Source of the DNA: Lentisphaerota bacterium | GTDB lineage: Bacteria > Verrucomicrobiota > Lentisphaeria > Oligosphaerales > JABHEG01 | Assembly: GCA_018676675.1 (NCBI GenBank) | Contig: JABHEG010000196.1 | Span: 1-64,000 of the forward strand | Reading direction: 5' to 3' | DNA length: 64,000 nt | In this document: piece by piece, positions 44,105 through 53,180 of the stretch | How the letters are laid out: the number at the start of each line of letters is the position of its first letter | Position numbering within the stretch: position 1 is the first letter of the stretch | The notes under the pieces: generated by a model | Databases searched by the model: none | What the model was told of the DNA's origin: nothing | What the model saw: only the letters and a program-made list of their open reading frames with translations | Program-made: the position numbers and the translations under genes

Positions 44105-47100
44105 TTAGTTCGGGCGGCGAGTGAGTTCGTACGGTTGCCCGGCATTCCCGGGATTGAGGAACCGGCACGTGTCCTGGCTTCCGCCGGCGAACACCACAGT
44201 GACCTTAACATGCCCATCGGTCGGCTCCACCCGTATGTCCTCAATCGGGCACAGCTCGTCCACCTTGGTGGGGTAGACAGCAGTCGCCAGATGGGATACC
44301 CCTTTGCCCTTGAACGTGTAGACGGCAGTCGGAACAGGACGCCAGGGACCATTGGCCCATCCCTGGACAGGATCCTCCTCTCCCTTGGCGATGCGGGCCG
44401 ACAGGCCGGGCAAACGGGCGGGCAGGAGATGGACGTTCGCTTTGCCCGCGCTTCCCGTGCTGATACTCAGCGCATTGGGGTCAAGCGTCGCCTCCGTGTC
44501 ATCCAGATGGAATAGGCTGGTGTATTCATGTTCGCCCCCGTCGCGCGGGGTGAGGGTGTCGAGAATGATGAAGTACGTCGGCTTGATGAACACCATGGCC
44601 CGGGTGTGAACAACGTCGATTTCGCCTTCCTTCCCATATCCGTCCCTGTAAGCCCCCCGCACGAAATCGGCGACATCATCAGAGAACCATACTGTGTCAT
44701 CCCCAACGGGAGTGGGCGCCTCCCAGGGCTTGGGCCACACGTATGTACTGCTCTTCCCTCGACGTCGCTGTCCTTCACCATCGACCAAGATGGTGTTGTG
44801 CCCATGCGTTCCGAGCACGTAGCGACGCCATTTACTGCGGTCGTACGAGTAGTTTCCGGGATCGAGAATCAGTTGCCGCCCGTGCGCGTACAGGACGAAC
44901 GTGAGCTTGTCTTCGTGCTGGTGACCGTACCCGAAAGGTCCTGAATCCAACAAGGCATAGACGGCGTCTTGCTCCCACGCTGAGCGCATCACAAAGTGGC
45001 CGCTGTAGGGAAAAGCGTAAGACAACTTCCCGGGCCGAGTGCCCCGCCCTCCGCGTGTCGCGCCGAAAAGAAAATCCTCTCGGTGCGGGAACAGCTCGTA
45101 CGCCTTCGTGAGGTGTCCCGTAACGCCGGAGTTTCCTGAGTCGTTCAGCCCGGGGATGCGCCCGTCCGGCATCATGGCGTAGAGGTGATAGTTGTAGGCT
45201 CTCTCGAGACGGGCCAGGAAGTCCCCGGGTATCTCGTCACTGAGTCCGTTCATGGCAGCCCGCTCGAGCAGATGGGTGAAGTTGGCGATGACCCAGTTGC
45301 TGTAGCCGGCCGCGAGCTCCACCTCCATTCCGTCCGGATAAACATCTTCATCCAGTTGCCGATTCAGTCGCTCGATCGCCAGTCGCCGCCACTCGGCCGC
45401 TTCCTTGAATTCAGGAAAGAGCATACCGGCCGTATAGATGCCCATGGACTCTTCAGTCAGCCAGTTGCCTCCGGTCGGGTTCTTCACCAAGTGTCTGGCC
45501 TGATCAGCGACCGACTTCGCAATGGTGACGATGGCGTCATGCGTGACATGTGATGAGCCGAGGCAGCGGTACATGGCGTTGGGCCAGATCCCCTCCAGGC
45601 GGATGCCGGTGGTCAACGTCTGGAATGTGCAGTTGGTCATTGCCGTGCGATTCCCCGAAGACATCAGTGGTGGGGGATTCCTGTAGATCCAGTCCATCCA
45701 GTGCTCGATCAATGCCTCGGCATAGCGTTCATCGCCGGTACTCCAGTAGCTGTCGCCCAGGGTGGAGAAATGGAAGTGGCGATTGATGGCCTCGTTCCAG
45801 AGATGGGTTCGAGCAGGTCCTTCCGTAGGGTTGGCGTGCCAATCGATGAGCCCGTCAAAGGTGATGGGCCACGCCCGCCCGGAGTAGCTGTAACTGAACT
45901 CCTTGCGGATCAGCTTCTCTGCTTTCTCGCTGCGTTTTGGCGGATCCGAATCCAAGACGAGAATGAAGCGTGCGTTTGTGGCCTTGTCGGCGTGGATCCA
46001 TAGCTCCAGGGCGTCAAATTCGGTCCAGTCGTGGGGAAGCCGCCGACAGGTGATGCCGGTCTTGGTCGCCATGTTCTGCCAACGCCCGGAGCCCGTTCCC
46101 CCTTTGGCTTGCTCCTGAGAGTACTCGAGTCCGCTGAACGTATGCTTCTCGGCCTCAAAATCAGCCAACGTGACACTACGCTCCCTGCCGACCAGCCTGA
46201 TGTCATCGAAGTGGAGGACAGTCTCGGCATCCGGAGTCAATCCCCAGCCACTGGCATTGAGTTTCAGGTATTGAATCCAGTGCCAGCCGATTGGCTGTTT
46301 GCCGCGCCAACCTGTCCCCTCGACAAATGTCCGCGTGGGGAAGTCCTCTTTGCGAAACGTGAACTTCTTCCATCCCTTCCAGTCAACCGTGACAAACTGA
46401 GAGTAGTAGTCCCAGCTCTCAGGATCCTTATCCTCTTCCGGCTTGGGCACGGTAACGCCGCGCATGGGATGATCGCGCCAGTCGGACGTCCATTTGGGCC
46501 ATTGACGCTGACGGACATGGTCGGCATAGGCTTTTCGGGCTCGGGGCAGATCGCCGGTCTCAACGGCTTGTTTGAGGTCGGCTAACGGCGGCAAATCGAG
46601 GTCCAGGGCTGCGAAAAAGGCGTCGTCATCCATCGTTGGCCCGAACCGATGGTCGCTCGTGAGTTCCCAGTCCGCCAACAAAACGACGGCTTCGGGATCA
46701 GGTGTATTGCCCCACCCCGACGCCGTGAAGGCGAGGCCGTTGATGTGGTGCCAGCCCACGGGACTCCGGGCCACCCCCAGTTCGCGCAGAGGAAGATTGA
46801 ACACCTTCCATCCCGTCCAGTCCAACACAATCCTGAACGAGTAGTAGTCCGCCCCGTCGACGTCAGGATTCTCTGACGTCACGACCAACAGGAAGGCAGA
46901 GCCAGTGGCAACGGCAGAATGGAGACGGAACCGCACCATCCCGAACGTGCTCCAGTCAACGGCCGGATCGAAGGTCCGTGAAAGTTGGGAACTCGCCGCA
47001 TGGCTCCAGCGGACGGCTTCTCCCCCGTTGTCCAGGATTTCGGGCCTGCCGCCTCGCCAGTCACCGGCTACCGAAGCCGCTTCGGATGGCGCAAGTGCCA

Positions 47101-47623
47101 CTCTTATTCGGTCAACGCGGCATGTCACCGTGGCCGAACTGAACGTGTGCAACCACAGTGCGGCCTTGGCCGCCGTCGGAGGAATTTCGAAGACACACAG
47201 TCGCGTCGTCCACTCTCTCAAGACCATTTTGGGTCGACTGATCTGTTCCTCACGTTCCTTGACCAGTTCCTTCCCTGCTGCATCCCACAGACGCAGGTAT
47301 ACTCCGAGCCCCAACCGGTCCCCTTCCTCCAACAAGAGGTCGAGTTGGACCATGCATCGCTGTCCCGCGGGCACGTCGAATCTGGAAGAGAGCACGTCCG
47401 AGCCATCTTCACGATTGGGGTCAACAATCTGCAGGGCGGAAGTACTGCCCTGCGATCCCCCCTCGATGCACTGCCCGATCGTGCCGCGAATCGTCCATCC
47501 GGTCGGCTTCCCGTCGGCTGACTCCTCAAAGTCCGCGTTCGGCAGAAGGCCGGAACGTTGACCGAACAACGGGAAAGAGAGGGTGCACACGGCAAGGACA
47601 AGACGGAATTGGTAGATGGTCAT
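44105..47623 (-). CDS. Heparinase II/III-like polysaccharide lyase with duplicated CBM-type modules
   Basis: A 1172-residue secreted protein. The start is ATG 47623 with AGGAG 7 nt upstream; the in-frame extension toward 48361 lies antisense to another gene. Signal peptide 1-21. Residues 27-180 form a CBM4/9-like domain (LLPNADFEESADGKPTGW). Two related modules follow, each with DYYS, DWxGWKxF, PxGWHxI and ASGWGxTPDxE; a heparinase N-terminal helical piece (LKQAVETGDLPRARKAYADH) sits between them. The alpha/alpha barrel has NWLTEESMGIYTAGMLFPEF and YPDGMEVELAAGY. The C-terminal Heparinase_II_III domain has YGHQHEDKLTFVLYAHG and GTHGHNTILVDG with candidate catalytic His/Tyr. It cleaves uronate-containing glycans by beta-elimination; the exact polymer is unknown. 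Confidence 0.82.
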   Translation of the reverse strand: MTIYQFRLVLAVCTLSFPLFGQRSGLLPNADFEESADGKPTGWTIRGTIGQCIEGGSQGSTSALQIVDPNREDGSDVLSSRFDVPAGQRCMVQLDLLLEEGDRLGLGVYLRLWDAAGKELVKEREEQISRPKMVLREWTTRLCVFEIPPTAAKAALWLHTFSSATVTCRVDRIRVALAPSEAASVAGDWRGGRPEILDNGGEAVRWSHAASSQLSRTFDPAVDWSTFGMVRFRLHSAVATGSAFLLVVTSENPDVDGADYYSFRIVLDWTGWKVFNLPLRELGVARSPVGWHHINGLAFTASGWGNTPDPEAVVLLADWELTSDHRFGPTMDDDAFFAALDLDLPPLADLKQAVETGDLPRARKAYADHVRQRQWPKWTSDWRDHPMRGVTVPKPEEDKDPESWDYYSQFVTVDWKGWKKFTFRKEDFPTRTFVEGTGWRGKQPIGWHWIQYLKLNASGWGLTPDAETVLHFDDIRLVGRERSVTLADFEAEKHTFSGLEYSQEQAKGGTGSGRWQNMATKTGITCRRLPHDWTEFDALELWIHADKATNARFILVLDSDPPKRSEKAEKLIRKEFSYSYSGRAWPITFDGLIDWHANPTEGPARTHLWNEAINRHFHFSTLGDSYWSTGDERYAEALIEHWMDWIYRNPPPLMSSGNRTAMTNCTFQTLTTGIRLEGIWPNAMYRCLGSSHVTHDAIVTIAKSVADQARHLVKNPTGGNWLTEESMGIYTAGMLFPEFKEAAEWRRLAIERLNRQLDEDVYPDGMEVELAAGYSNWVIANFTHLLERAAMNGLSDEIPGDFLARLERAYNYHLYAMMPDGRIPGLNDSGNSGVTGHLTKAYELFPHREDFLFGATRGGRGTRPGKLSYAFPYSGHFVMRSAWEQDAVYALLDSGPFGYGHQHEDKLTFVLYAHGRQLILDPGNYSYDRSKWRRYVLGTHGHNTILVDGEGQRRRGKSSTYVWPKPWEAPTPVGDDTVWFSDDVADFVRGAYRDGYGKEGEIDVVHTRAMVFIKPTYFIILDTLTPRDGGEHEYTSLFHLDDTEATLDPNALSISTGSAGKANVHLLPARLPGLSARIAKGEEDPVQGWANGPWRPVPTAVYTFKGKGVSHLATAVYPTKVDELCPIEDIRVEPTDGHVKVTVVFAGGSQDTCRFLNPGNAGQPYELTRRPN

Positions 47624-47716
47624 ATGGTACTCCTGACGACGGTGAAACATGCGTGCCGAACGTATTGTCTCATTGTGGTACGAGCAAGCCACGCCCGCCC
47701 TAAGGAAGACACAGCC

Positions 47717-48580
47717 ATGTTCACACGAGTCGGCATTCCCTGCTTCGGCCAGATCGCTGCCCTGGCCGCTCTCACCTTGGCCCCCTGCCCTTGTCTGCTC
47801 GAAGCCGGACAAGGCGCAGAGCATGCAGACAGGTCGGCGATCCCCCAGCCGGCGCGTACGACACCCACGACGTTCATCTCGTCGGACGGCTCCCTGGACC
47901 TGGACGCTGTGGTGAAACACTTCGAGGATCTCTACCGAGCCGGAAGCAGCATCGCTTCCGCCGAGCTGACGATCAGTCGCCCGCGCCGTTCGCGCAGCCT
48001 GCGCATGAACGTTCGGACGCAGGGAGAAGACAGGGCGCTGATTCTCATCCAGGCTCCCCCACGTGAGAAGGGCACGGCCACGCTCAAGGTTGATGACAAC
48101 CTCTGGAACTACCTCCCCCGGATCCGGCGCACAATCCGCATTCCTCCATCCATGATGCTCTCCTCCTGGATGGGCAGTGATTTCACGAACGATGACTTGG
48201 TCCGGGAGTCTTCCTATAGAGAAGACTATGACTGCCGACTCGTGGGGAAGAGCGAAGACCCGACAGGTTGGCTGGTCAAGTTCACGGCCAGAGAGGGTGT
48301 GGTTGGGCTCTGGAAGAGCTTTGAGCTTACGGTCTCCCCGGATGGCACGATTCCACTGCAATCCCTCTGGTACAACCGCAAAGGCGAACTGGCCCGCCGG
48401 CTAATCTGGGATAAGGTCAAGGTGCTGGACGGGCGACGCCTACCGACCCGCATGACGCTCATCCCGACAGATCGGGACGACAAGACGTGGAAGACCGTCA
48501 TGGAATACCACGACATAGACTTCGAGGTCGACCTACCCGACGACACGTTCAGCCTCTCGAATCTGGAACGGCATAGATAG
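47717..48580 (+). CDS. LolA-like outer-membrane lipoprotein-sorting family protein
   Basis: A 287-residue periplasmic protein started at ATG 47717 (AAGGAA upstream). A signal peptide occupies about residues 1-30. Residues 60-285 match the LolA-like fold of the outer membrane lipoprotein-sorting family (PF17131 type): DLYRAGSSIASAELTISRP, DNLWNYLPRIRRTIRIPPSMMLSSWMGSDFTNDD and YRKGELARR-like strands. Family members form an open beta-barrel that carries lipid or lipoprotein anchors across the periplasm. Immediately downstream are two FtsX-type permeases, an ATPase and an outer-membrane protein, all on the + strand with small gaps. Together this makes a dedicated Lol-like trans-envelope pathway rather than the housekeeping LolA. 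Confidence 0.8.
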   Translation: MFTRVGIPCFGQIAALAALTLAPCPCLLEAGQGAEHADRSAIPQPARTTPTTFISSDGSLDLDAVVKHFEDLYRAGSSIASAELTISRPRRSRSLRMNVRTQGEDRALILIQAPPREKGTATLKVDDNLWNYLPRIRRTIRIPPSMMLSSWMGSDFTNDDLVRESSYREDYDCRLVGKSEDPTGWLVKFTAREGVVGLWKSFELTVSPDGTIPLQSLWYNRKGELARRLIWDKVKVLDGRRLPTRMTLIPTDRDDKTWKTVMEYHDIDFEVDLPDDTFSLSNLERHR

Positions 48581-48632
48581 TGAAGCCAACTCCTGACTCC
48601 TCAATTCTGTCCTCGGAACGGCAGACGAGACG

Positions 48633-49862
48633 ATGACTGCATCCACCGTCCGAATCGCTTGGCGCAATCTGTGGCGCAACCGTCGACGCACGGCCCTCGC
48701 GCTGTTGGCAATTGGCGTGGGGCAATGGGCGCTGTTGGCCACACAGGGCCTGATGCGCGGCTACGGGGACAACATCCAGAACGCCATCACGGGCCCCATG
48801 ATTGGGCACATCCAGATCCACAGGCCGGCTTACCGGGAGGAACGGGCTCTGGACTTGGCCATTGATGATTCCACTGAGCTTGTGAGAATCGTCCGAGCGC
48901 TCCCGAACGTGGCCGACGCTGCAGCCCGCGTCCTCGCTCCCGTACTGATTGCGCCCGAGTCAGATGCCTTCATCGCCGTGGTCATGGGAGTGGATGTTGC
49001 CTCTGAGTCCAAGCCGTTCGGTCTACTGTCAGGAAACACGGATTCCCTCCCGCCCGGGCATGTGATGGTCGGCTACCGCCTTGCCCGGAAAACCGGAGCA
49101 ACTGTGGGGCAGGAGATCGCGATCGTCGGCCAAGCCGCAGACGGCAGCCTCGCCAACGACCTGTTCACCGTTCACTCAATCATCAAGGGCCCCGTCGACC
49201 AACTGAACCAGATGGGCGTTGTGATGGGCCTGGGTGATGCTCAAATGCTCCTGGCGCTACCGGAACAAGCTCACGAGATCGTGATCCGCGTCGAGCAACT
49301 CGGACACGTTGCCGGCATCCTCGAAGCGGTGAAGGAGCTCGAGGGGGCACAATCCCTCGAAATCTCGCATTGGCGGGAGCTCGTCCCCGAACTGGTGATG
49401 ATCATTGACATGGTTGACTACGCCGGTTACTTCATCCTTGGTCTCGTCTTGGTCGCCGCGGTCGCAGGCATTGTCAACACCCTCATGATGTCTACCTATG
49501 AACGCATGCATGAGTTCGGTATGCTCCTGGCGTTGGGATGCCGACCGGGTCGAATTGTCCGCATGATCCTGGCGGAAGCCGCGTTTCTGGGTGCTCTTGG
49601 GGTCGCTGTCGGCACCTCGCTGGGCTATGCATTCATTGCAGTCACTATGCGCACCGGCATCAACATGGCGTCCTGGGGCGGTGAGGAAGCGTCTGAGATT
49701 GCCTACGGGGGCATGCGACTCCCGCTGGAGATCATCCCACGTGTGGAGCCGTTTGACCCTATGCTCGGACTGGTTGCCGTCGTGCTGGTGTCCCTGCTTT
49801 CAGCCGCCTGGCCCGCCCTCGTGGCCGGGCGTCTGGACCCGATGGAGGCCATGCGGTCATGA
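48633..49862 (+). CDS. ABC transporter permease, FtsX/LolCE type (1)
   Basis: A 409-residue inner-membrane protein. It has one N-terminal transmembrane segment (about residues 20-42) after a basic WRNLWRNRRRT stretch, a large periplasmic domain (45-270) and three C-terminal membrane segments (275-400), the FtsX/LolC/MacB topology (PF02687, with MacB_PCD-type periplasmic domain). The cytoplasmic coupling segment STYERMHEFGMLLALGC is typical for contact with the ATPase. It starts 52 bases after the LolA-like gene, and its stop overlaps the second permease start by 4 bp. The two likely form a heterodimer with the ATPase at 51126 that extrudes lipids or lipoproteins to the LolA-like carrier. Confidence 0.85.
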   Translation: MTASTVRIAWRNLWRNRRRTALALLAIGVGQWALLATQGLMRGYGDNIQNAITGPMIGHIQIHRPAYREERALDLAIDDSTELVRIVRALPNVADAAARVLAPVLIAPESDAFIAVVMGVDVASESKPFGLLSGNTDSLPPGHVMVGYRLARKTGATVGQEIAIVGQAADGSLANDLFTVHSIIKGPVDQLNQMGVVMGLGDAQMLLALPEQAHEIVIRVEQLGHVAGILEAVKELEGAQSLEISHWRELVPELVMIIDMVDYAGYFILGLVLVAAVAGIVNTLMMSTYERMHEFGMLLALGCRPGRIVRMILAEAAFLGALGVAVGTSLGYAFIAVTMRTGINMASWGGEEASEIAYGGMRLPLEIIPRVEPFDPMLGLVAVVLVSLLSAAWPALVAGRLDPMEAMRS

Positions 49863-51100
49863 CCTCCTCCATCGCATCCCGGTACGCGTTGCGCAGTCTC
49901 CTGCGTCACAAACGCCGCACGTTCCTCTCGGTCGTGGGCATCGGTGTGGGATGCGGGGTGTGCCTGTTCCTGGTCAGTTACGTACGAGGCGAAAGCGAGA
50001 TGATGATGCGTGCCGCCGCCCAGAGCGGCACAGGGCACCTGCGTATCGCCCCGCGTCAGTGGCTGGAAACACGCAACGATGATCTACGTCTTGCAGACTG
50101 GGGCACCGGCATGGCCATGGCGGAGAAACTCGACGGGGTCGCCTGTGCCACCCCCCACGCACGTACAGACGCTCTATTGGCCATGGGGACCCGGACAGTT
50201 GGCGTCACCCTCACCGGCGTCGATCCAGAGCGTGAGCCACACCTCAACCGACTGATCAGGAAAGTCACGTTGGGAACCTACCTCACGTCAGGGGAAACGG
50301 GAATTGTCGTCATTGGGAAAGGCATAGCCGAACGCCTCGATGTGGGTCTTGACGACGACATCCTCGTTACCGCGTCCGGGCAGGACGGCCAGATTCAGGG
50401 CGCCATGCTGAGGGTCGTCGGCATCGTGGCAACCGGAAGCCGTGCCCTCGACACTCAGGTTTGTCACGTCCTGTTGGAGGATGTCAGTCGCATTACCGAC
50501 CGCCGGGGCCCGGCCGAGATCAGTATCCTTCTCGACACACCAAAGCGTTACCGCGAAACCGCCGACCTGCTCCAACAGCACGTGGGCGGAGAGTCGGTCG
50601 TTCTGACGTGGGAGGAGCTCATTCCGGAGTTGGCGGCAGCGGTTGAAGTCGACAAGACCTGGACCCGGTTGATGGTCGGTGTGGTCGTGCTCGTGGTGTT
50701 CCTGGGAATCGCGAGCGCCCAACTGGCCGCCGTCTTGGAACGCCGAAGGGAGTTTGCAGTGCTCTCCGCAATCGGCATGAAAGGGGGACAGCTCATCCGC
50801 ATCATGCTGACCGAGAGTCTCCTTCTCGGCCTGTTCGGCGGACTCCTTTCTCTCGCGATCGGACTCCCGGTTGTCGCATTCAGTGCAACCCACGGCATCG
50901 ATTTCAGCGGTTTGTATGGCGATGCTGACCTCAGCGTGTCCAGCATCCTGATAGATCCTATCATCTACGGCGACGCGGGTTGGTGGCTCGTCCCTCTGGC
51001 TCTCGGACTCTCACTGACCGCAACCATGCTCAGTTCCCTGTACCCGGCCTGGTACGCCTTGAGAACAGATCCGGCAAATGCGTTAAGGGTCGAGCACTGA
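49859..51100 (+). CDS. ABC transporter permease, FtsX/LolCE type (2)
   Basis: A 413-residue partner of the upstream permease with the same topology: TM1 at about 20-40 after RSLLRHKRRTF, a periplasmic domain to about 265 and three C-terminal TM segments. The coupling stretch ERRREFAVLSAIGMKGGQL is FtsX-like. The start overlaps the previous stop by 4 bp. The two permeases are clearly diverged from each other, so they form a heterodimer of the LolC/LolE kind rather than a homodimer of the MacB kind. The ATPase gene begins 25 bases downstream. Confidence 0.85.
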   Translation: MTSSIASRYALRSLLRHKRRTFLSVVGIGVGCGVCLFLVSYVRGESEMMMRAAAQSGTGHLRIAPRQWLETRNDDLRLADWGTGMAMAEKLDGVACATPHARTDALLAMGTRTVGVTLTGVDPEREPHLNRLIRKVTLGTYLTSGETGIVVIGKGIAERLDVGLDDDILVTASGQDGQIQGAMLRVVGIVATGSRALDTQVCHVLLEDVSRITDRRGPAEISILLDTPKRYRETADLLQQHVGGESVVLTWEELIPELAAAVEVDKTWTRLMVGVVVLVVFLGIASAQLAAVLERRREFAVLSAIGMKGGQLIRIMLTESLLLGLFGGLLSLAIGLPVVAFSATHGIDFSGLYGDADLSVSSILIDPIIYGDAGWWLVPLALGLSLTATMLSSLYPAWYALRTDPANALRVEH

Positions 51101-51125
51101 GGAAGCCCCCGGGAGATCGAACATC

Positions 51126-51821
51126 ATGTCATCCAACGTGCTCATCCAGGCGAAGTCGCTATGCAAAACGTATGAGCTTGGGCCCGTCACTGTTCCGGCG
51201 CTGAGCGGCGTCAGCCTGGACGTGTGTCAGGGAGATTTCCTGACAATCGTCGGCCCAAGCGGCAGCGGGAAGACAACGTTTCTGAACCTCGTTGGCGTGC
51301 TGGATACCCCGACTTCCGGAGGACTGATCGTGTTTGGAGAAGACACGGCCACCCTCTCCCGGAAGCAGCGCGCCGACTTGAGGCTTCGGACGTTGGGGTT
51401 CGTCTTCCAAGCCTACAATCTCGTTCCCGTGCTGACCGCCAGGGAGAACGTTGAGTTTGTGTTGGAACTTCAGGGGCTGGGCCATGAACGCCGCCGGCGG
51501 GCTGAGGAAGTCCTCGGGCAGTTGGGCTTGGAAGATCTGGGCGATCGGCGACCAAATGAGCTCTCGGGGGGACAACAGCAGCGCGTCGCCGTCGCTCGAG
51601 CTGTGGCCTCGCGCCCCAGACTCGTTCTCGCAGATGAGCCGACCGCCAACCTTGACGGCGAGAATGCCGAACTCCTGATCGACATGATGCAGCGCCTGAA
51701 TCGCGAAGAGAACATCACGTTCGTTTTCTCGACCCATGACCCCCGCGTCGTGCGCCACGCCAAGCGCGTCGTCACCCTCGTGGACGGTCAGGTCAGCAAC
51801 GACGAAATACGTAACGTCTAA
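51126..51821 (+). CDS. ABC transporter ATP-binding protein, LolD/MacB type
   Basis: A 231-residue ATPase of the usual LolD length. Walker A GPSGSGKTT is at residues 43-51, a Q-loop in GFVFQAYNLVPVLTARENV follows near 95, signature LSGGQQQRVAVARA near 145, Walker B LVLADEPT near 165 and the switch histidine in FVFSTHDPRVV near 200. All catalytic residues are present. It energises the two FtsX-type permeases just upstream. In the LolCDE and MacB families this means mechanical transfer of a substrate from the inner membrane to the periplasm rather than classical import. Confidence 0.92.
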   Translation: MSSNVLIQAKSLCKTYELGPVTVPALSGVSLDVCQGDFLTIVGPSGSGKTTFLNLVGVLDTPTSGGLIVFGEDTATLSRKQRADLRLRTLGFVFQAYNLVPVLTARENVEFVLELQGLGHERRRRAEEVLGQLGLEDLGDRRPNELSGGQQQRVAVARAVASRPRLVLADEPTANLDGENAELLIDMMQRLNREENITFVFSTHDPRVVRHAKRVVTLVDGQVSNDEIRNV

Positions 51822-51860
51822 GACCAACCACTCACCCTGGGATCCTTCCTGGCCAAGCAC

Positions 51861-53132
51861 ATGCGTCGACACCATCTCATCATCACGGCCGTGATCACAG
51901 CGATCTGCTGGCTCCGGACGTCGGCCGGTGCTGAACGTTGGTCCCTTGCCTCCATCCCGCAGCGTGTCACTCTCAACCCAACCCTCAAACTGACTGAGCT
52001 TCATTCACACAATCCAGGGGACCGTCTGCTCTACCCCCATAGGTCAGAATCGACAGCCATGCTTCGACTCCGACTTGACCTGCACACCAACGTCCGCGAG
52101 GTGCTGGATGTGAACGTGGCCTACGAGCTCGGCTCCCAGTGGCTCAGCCGCGACCGGGACGACGGCGCAGGATCTCGCGTCCTGCCCGCGGGAAGCCCCG
52201 TCCCGTTCCGGATGCACCAGTTGGTAGACGGCTTCGCCGATGGAGACCGGTTCGGCGCTGCCCATGAACTGGACCGGGCGCTCGTGGCGATCCATCCGGA
52301 CTGGGGTGAAGTCACGATCGGACGTCAGGCCATCGGCCTGGGACGCGGCGTGATGTTCAGCGCCGTTGACATGTTCTCCCCCTTCAACACACTCGAGGCA
52401 GATCGCGAGTGGCGACGAGGAGTTGACGCAGCACGCATGGAAATCCGCCTGTCGAGCACCGCCAGCGCCGAACTGATCGCCGTCGCCGGCGAGTCATGGG
52501 ACGCGTCTGCGCTACTCCTCCGACTCAGAGGCTATTTCGGGCCGCTCGACGCCGAACTGCTTGGCGGGAAACGCGGTCGGGATGGGGTGGCGGCAGTTGT
52601 GGTGTCATCGACCGTGGGCGCTGCCGAAGTGCACGCCGAAGCGGCCGTCTTCCGTACCCCTGAGGACCATCCCGAAGGCACAATCCTGAAGCGGGACAAC
52701 GACGTCCCCAAGGTTGTGCTCGGCTCCTCCTACACCTTCGGCATTGGCAACGGGATCACCCTCCTGCTGGAATACCACTACTCAGGATTCGGTGCCGGAG
52801 AAGCGGAAGACGCTCAAGCGCTCTTCGCCGCACCTGGATACGATCTGCGCCTAACCCGTGGCGACACGCAGACACTAGGGCAGCATGCCTGTGGTATCCA
52901 GCTCACCTACCCCGTCAACGAGGCGGTGGTTGCAGGGGTCTCGACCTTTGCCAGCCCAGTGGATGGGTCGGGCGTCGTCTCCCCGACCCTGCGGTGGGAT
53001 CTGTCCGCGACCACGTCCCTCGTTATCTCTGGCTACATCCCGTGGGGACAACGCCCGGATGGGGGCCGCATCAGAAGTGAATACGGCACATTCGCAACAA
53101 GCCTATTCGCCCAGTTGGGGATGTACTTCTAG
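51861..53132 (+). CDS. Outer-membrane beta-barrel protein of the Lol-like cluster
   Basis: A 423-residue protein with a signal peptide (about 1-24, ending SAGAE). The body has alternating beta strands with paired arginines and aromatic residues (LRLRLDLHTNVREVLDVNVAYEL, VTIGRQAIGLGRGVMFSAVDMFSPF) and ends LFAQLGMYF with a C-terminal phenylalanine, the usual signal for BAM-dependent barrel insertion. IGRQ...GRG...DMFSPFNTLEADREWRRGVDA is similar in character to DUF1302/porin-like proteins. It is the last gene of the cluster, 39 bases after the ATPase. It probably receives or passes on whatever the LolA-like carrier delivers. The family is not firmly identified. Confidence 0.65.
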   Translation: MRRHHLIITAVITAICWLRTSAGAERWSLASIPQRVTLNPTLKLTELHSHNPGDRLLYPHRSESTAMLRLRLDLHTNVREVLDVNVAYELGSQWLSRDRDDGAGSRVLPAGSPVPFRMHQLVDGFADGDRFGAAHELDRALVAIHPDWGEVTIGRQAIGLGRGVMFSAVDMFSPFNTLEADREWRRGVDAARMEIRLSSTASAELIAVAGESWDASALLLRLRGYFGPLDAELLGGKRGRDGVAAVVVSSTVGAAEVHAEAAVFRTPEDHPEGTILKRDNDVPKVVLGSSYTFGIGNGITLLLEYHYSGFGAGEAEDAQALFAAPGYDLRLTRGDTQTLGQHACGIQLTYPVNEAVVAGVSTFASPVDGSGVVSPTLRWDLSATTSLVISGYIPWGQRPDGGRIRSEYGTFATSLFAQLGMYF

Positions 53133-53180
53133 TGGCGTTGAGTCGAGGCATGGTCATCTTCCTCTCTCCGCTCGTCTCTT

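Noticed and set aside
47624-48361. Upstream in-frame extension of the heparinase-type lyase on the minus strand (246 codons)
   Set aside because: It is antisense to the LolA-like gene, lacks protein-like composition, and the ATG at 47623 has a good ribosome site and signal peptide.
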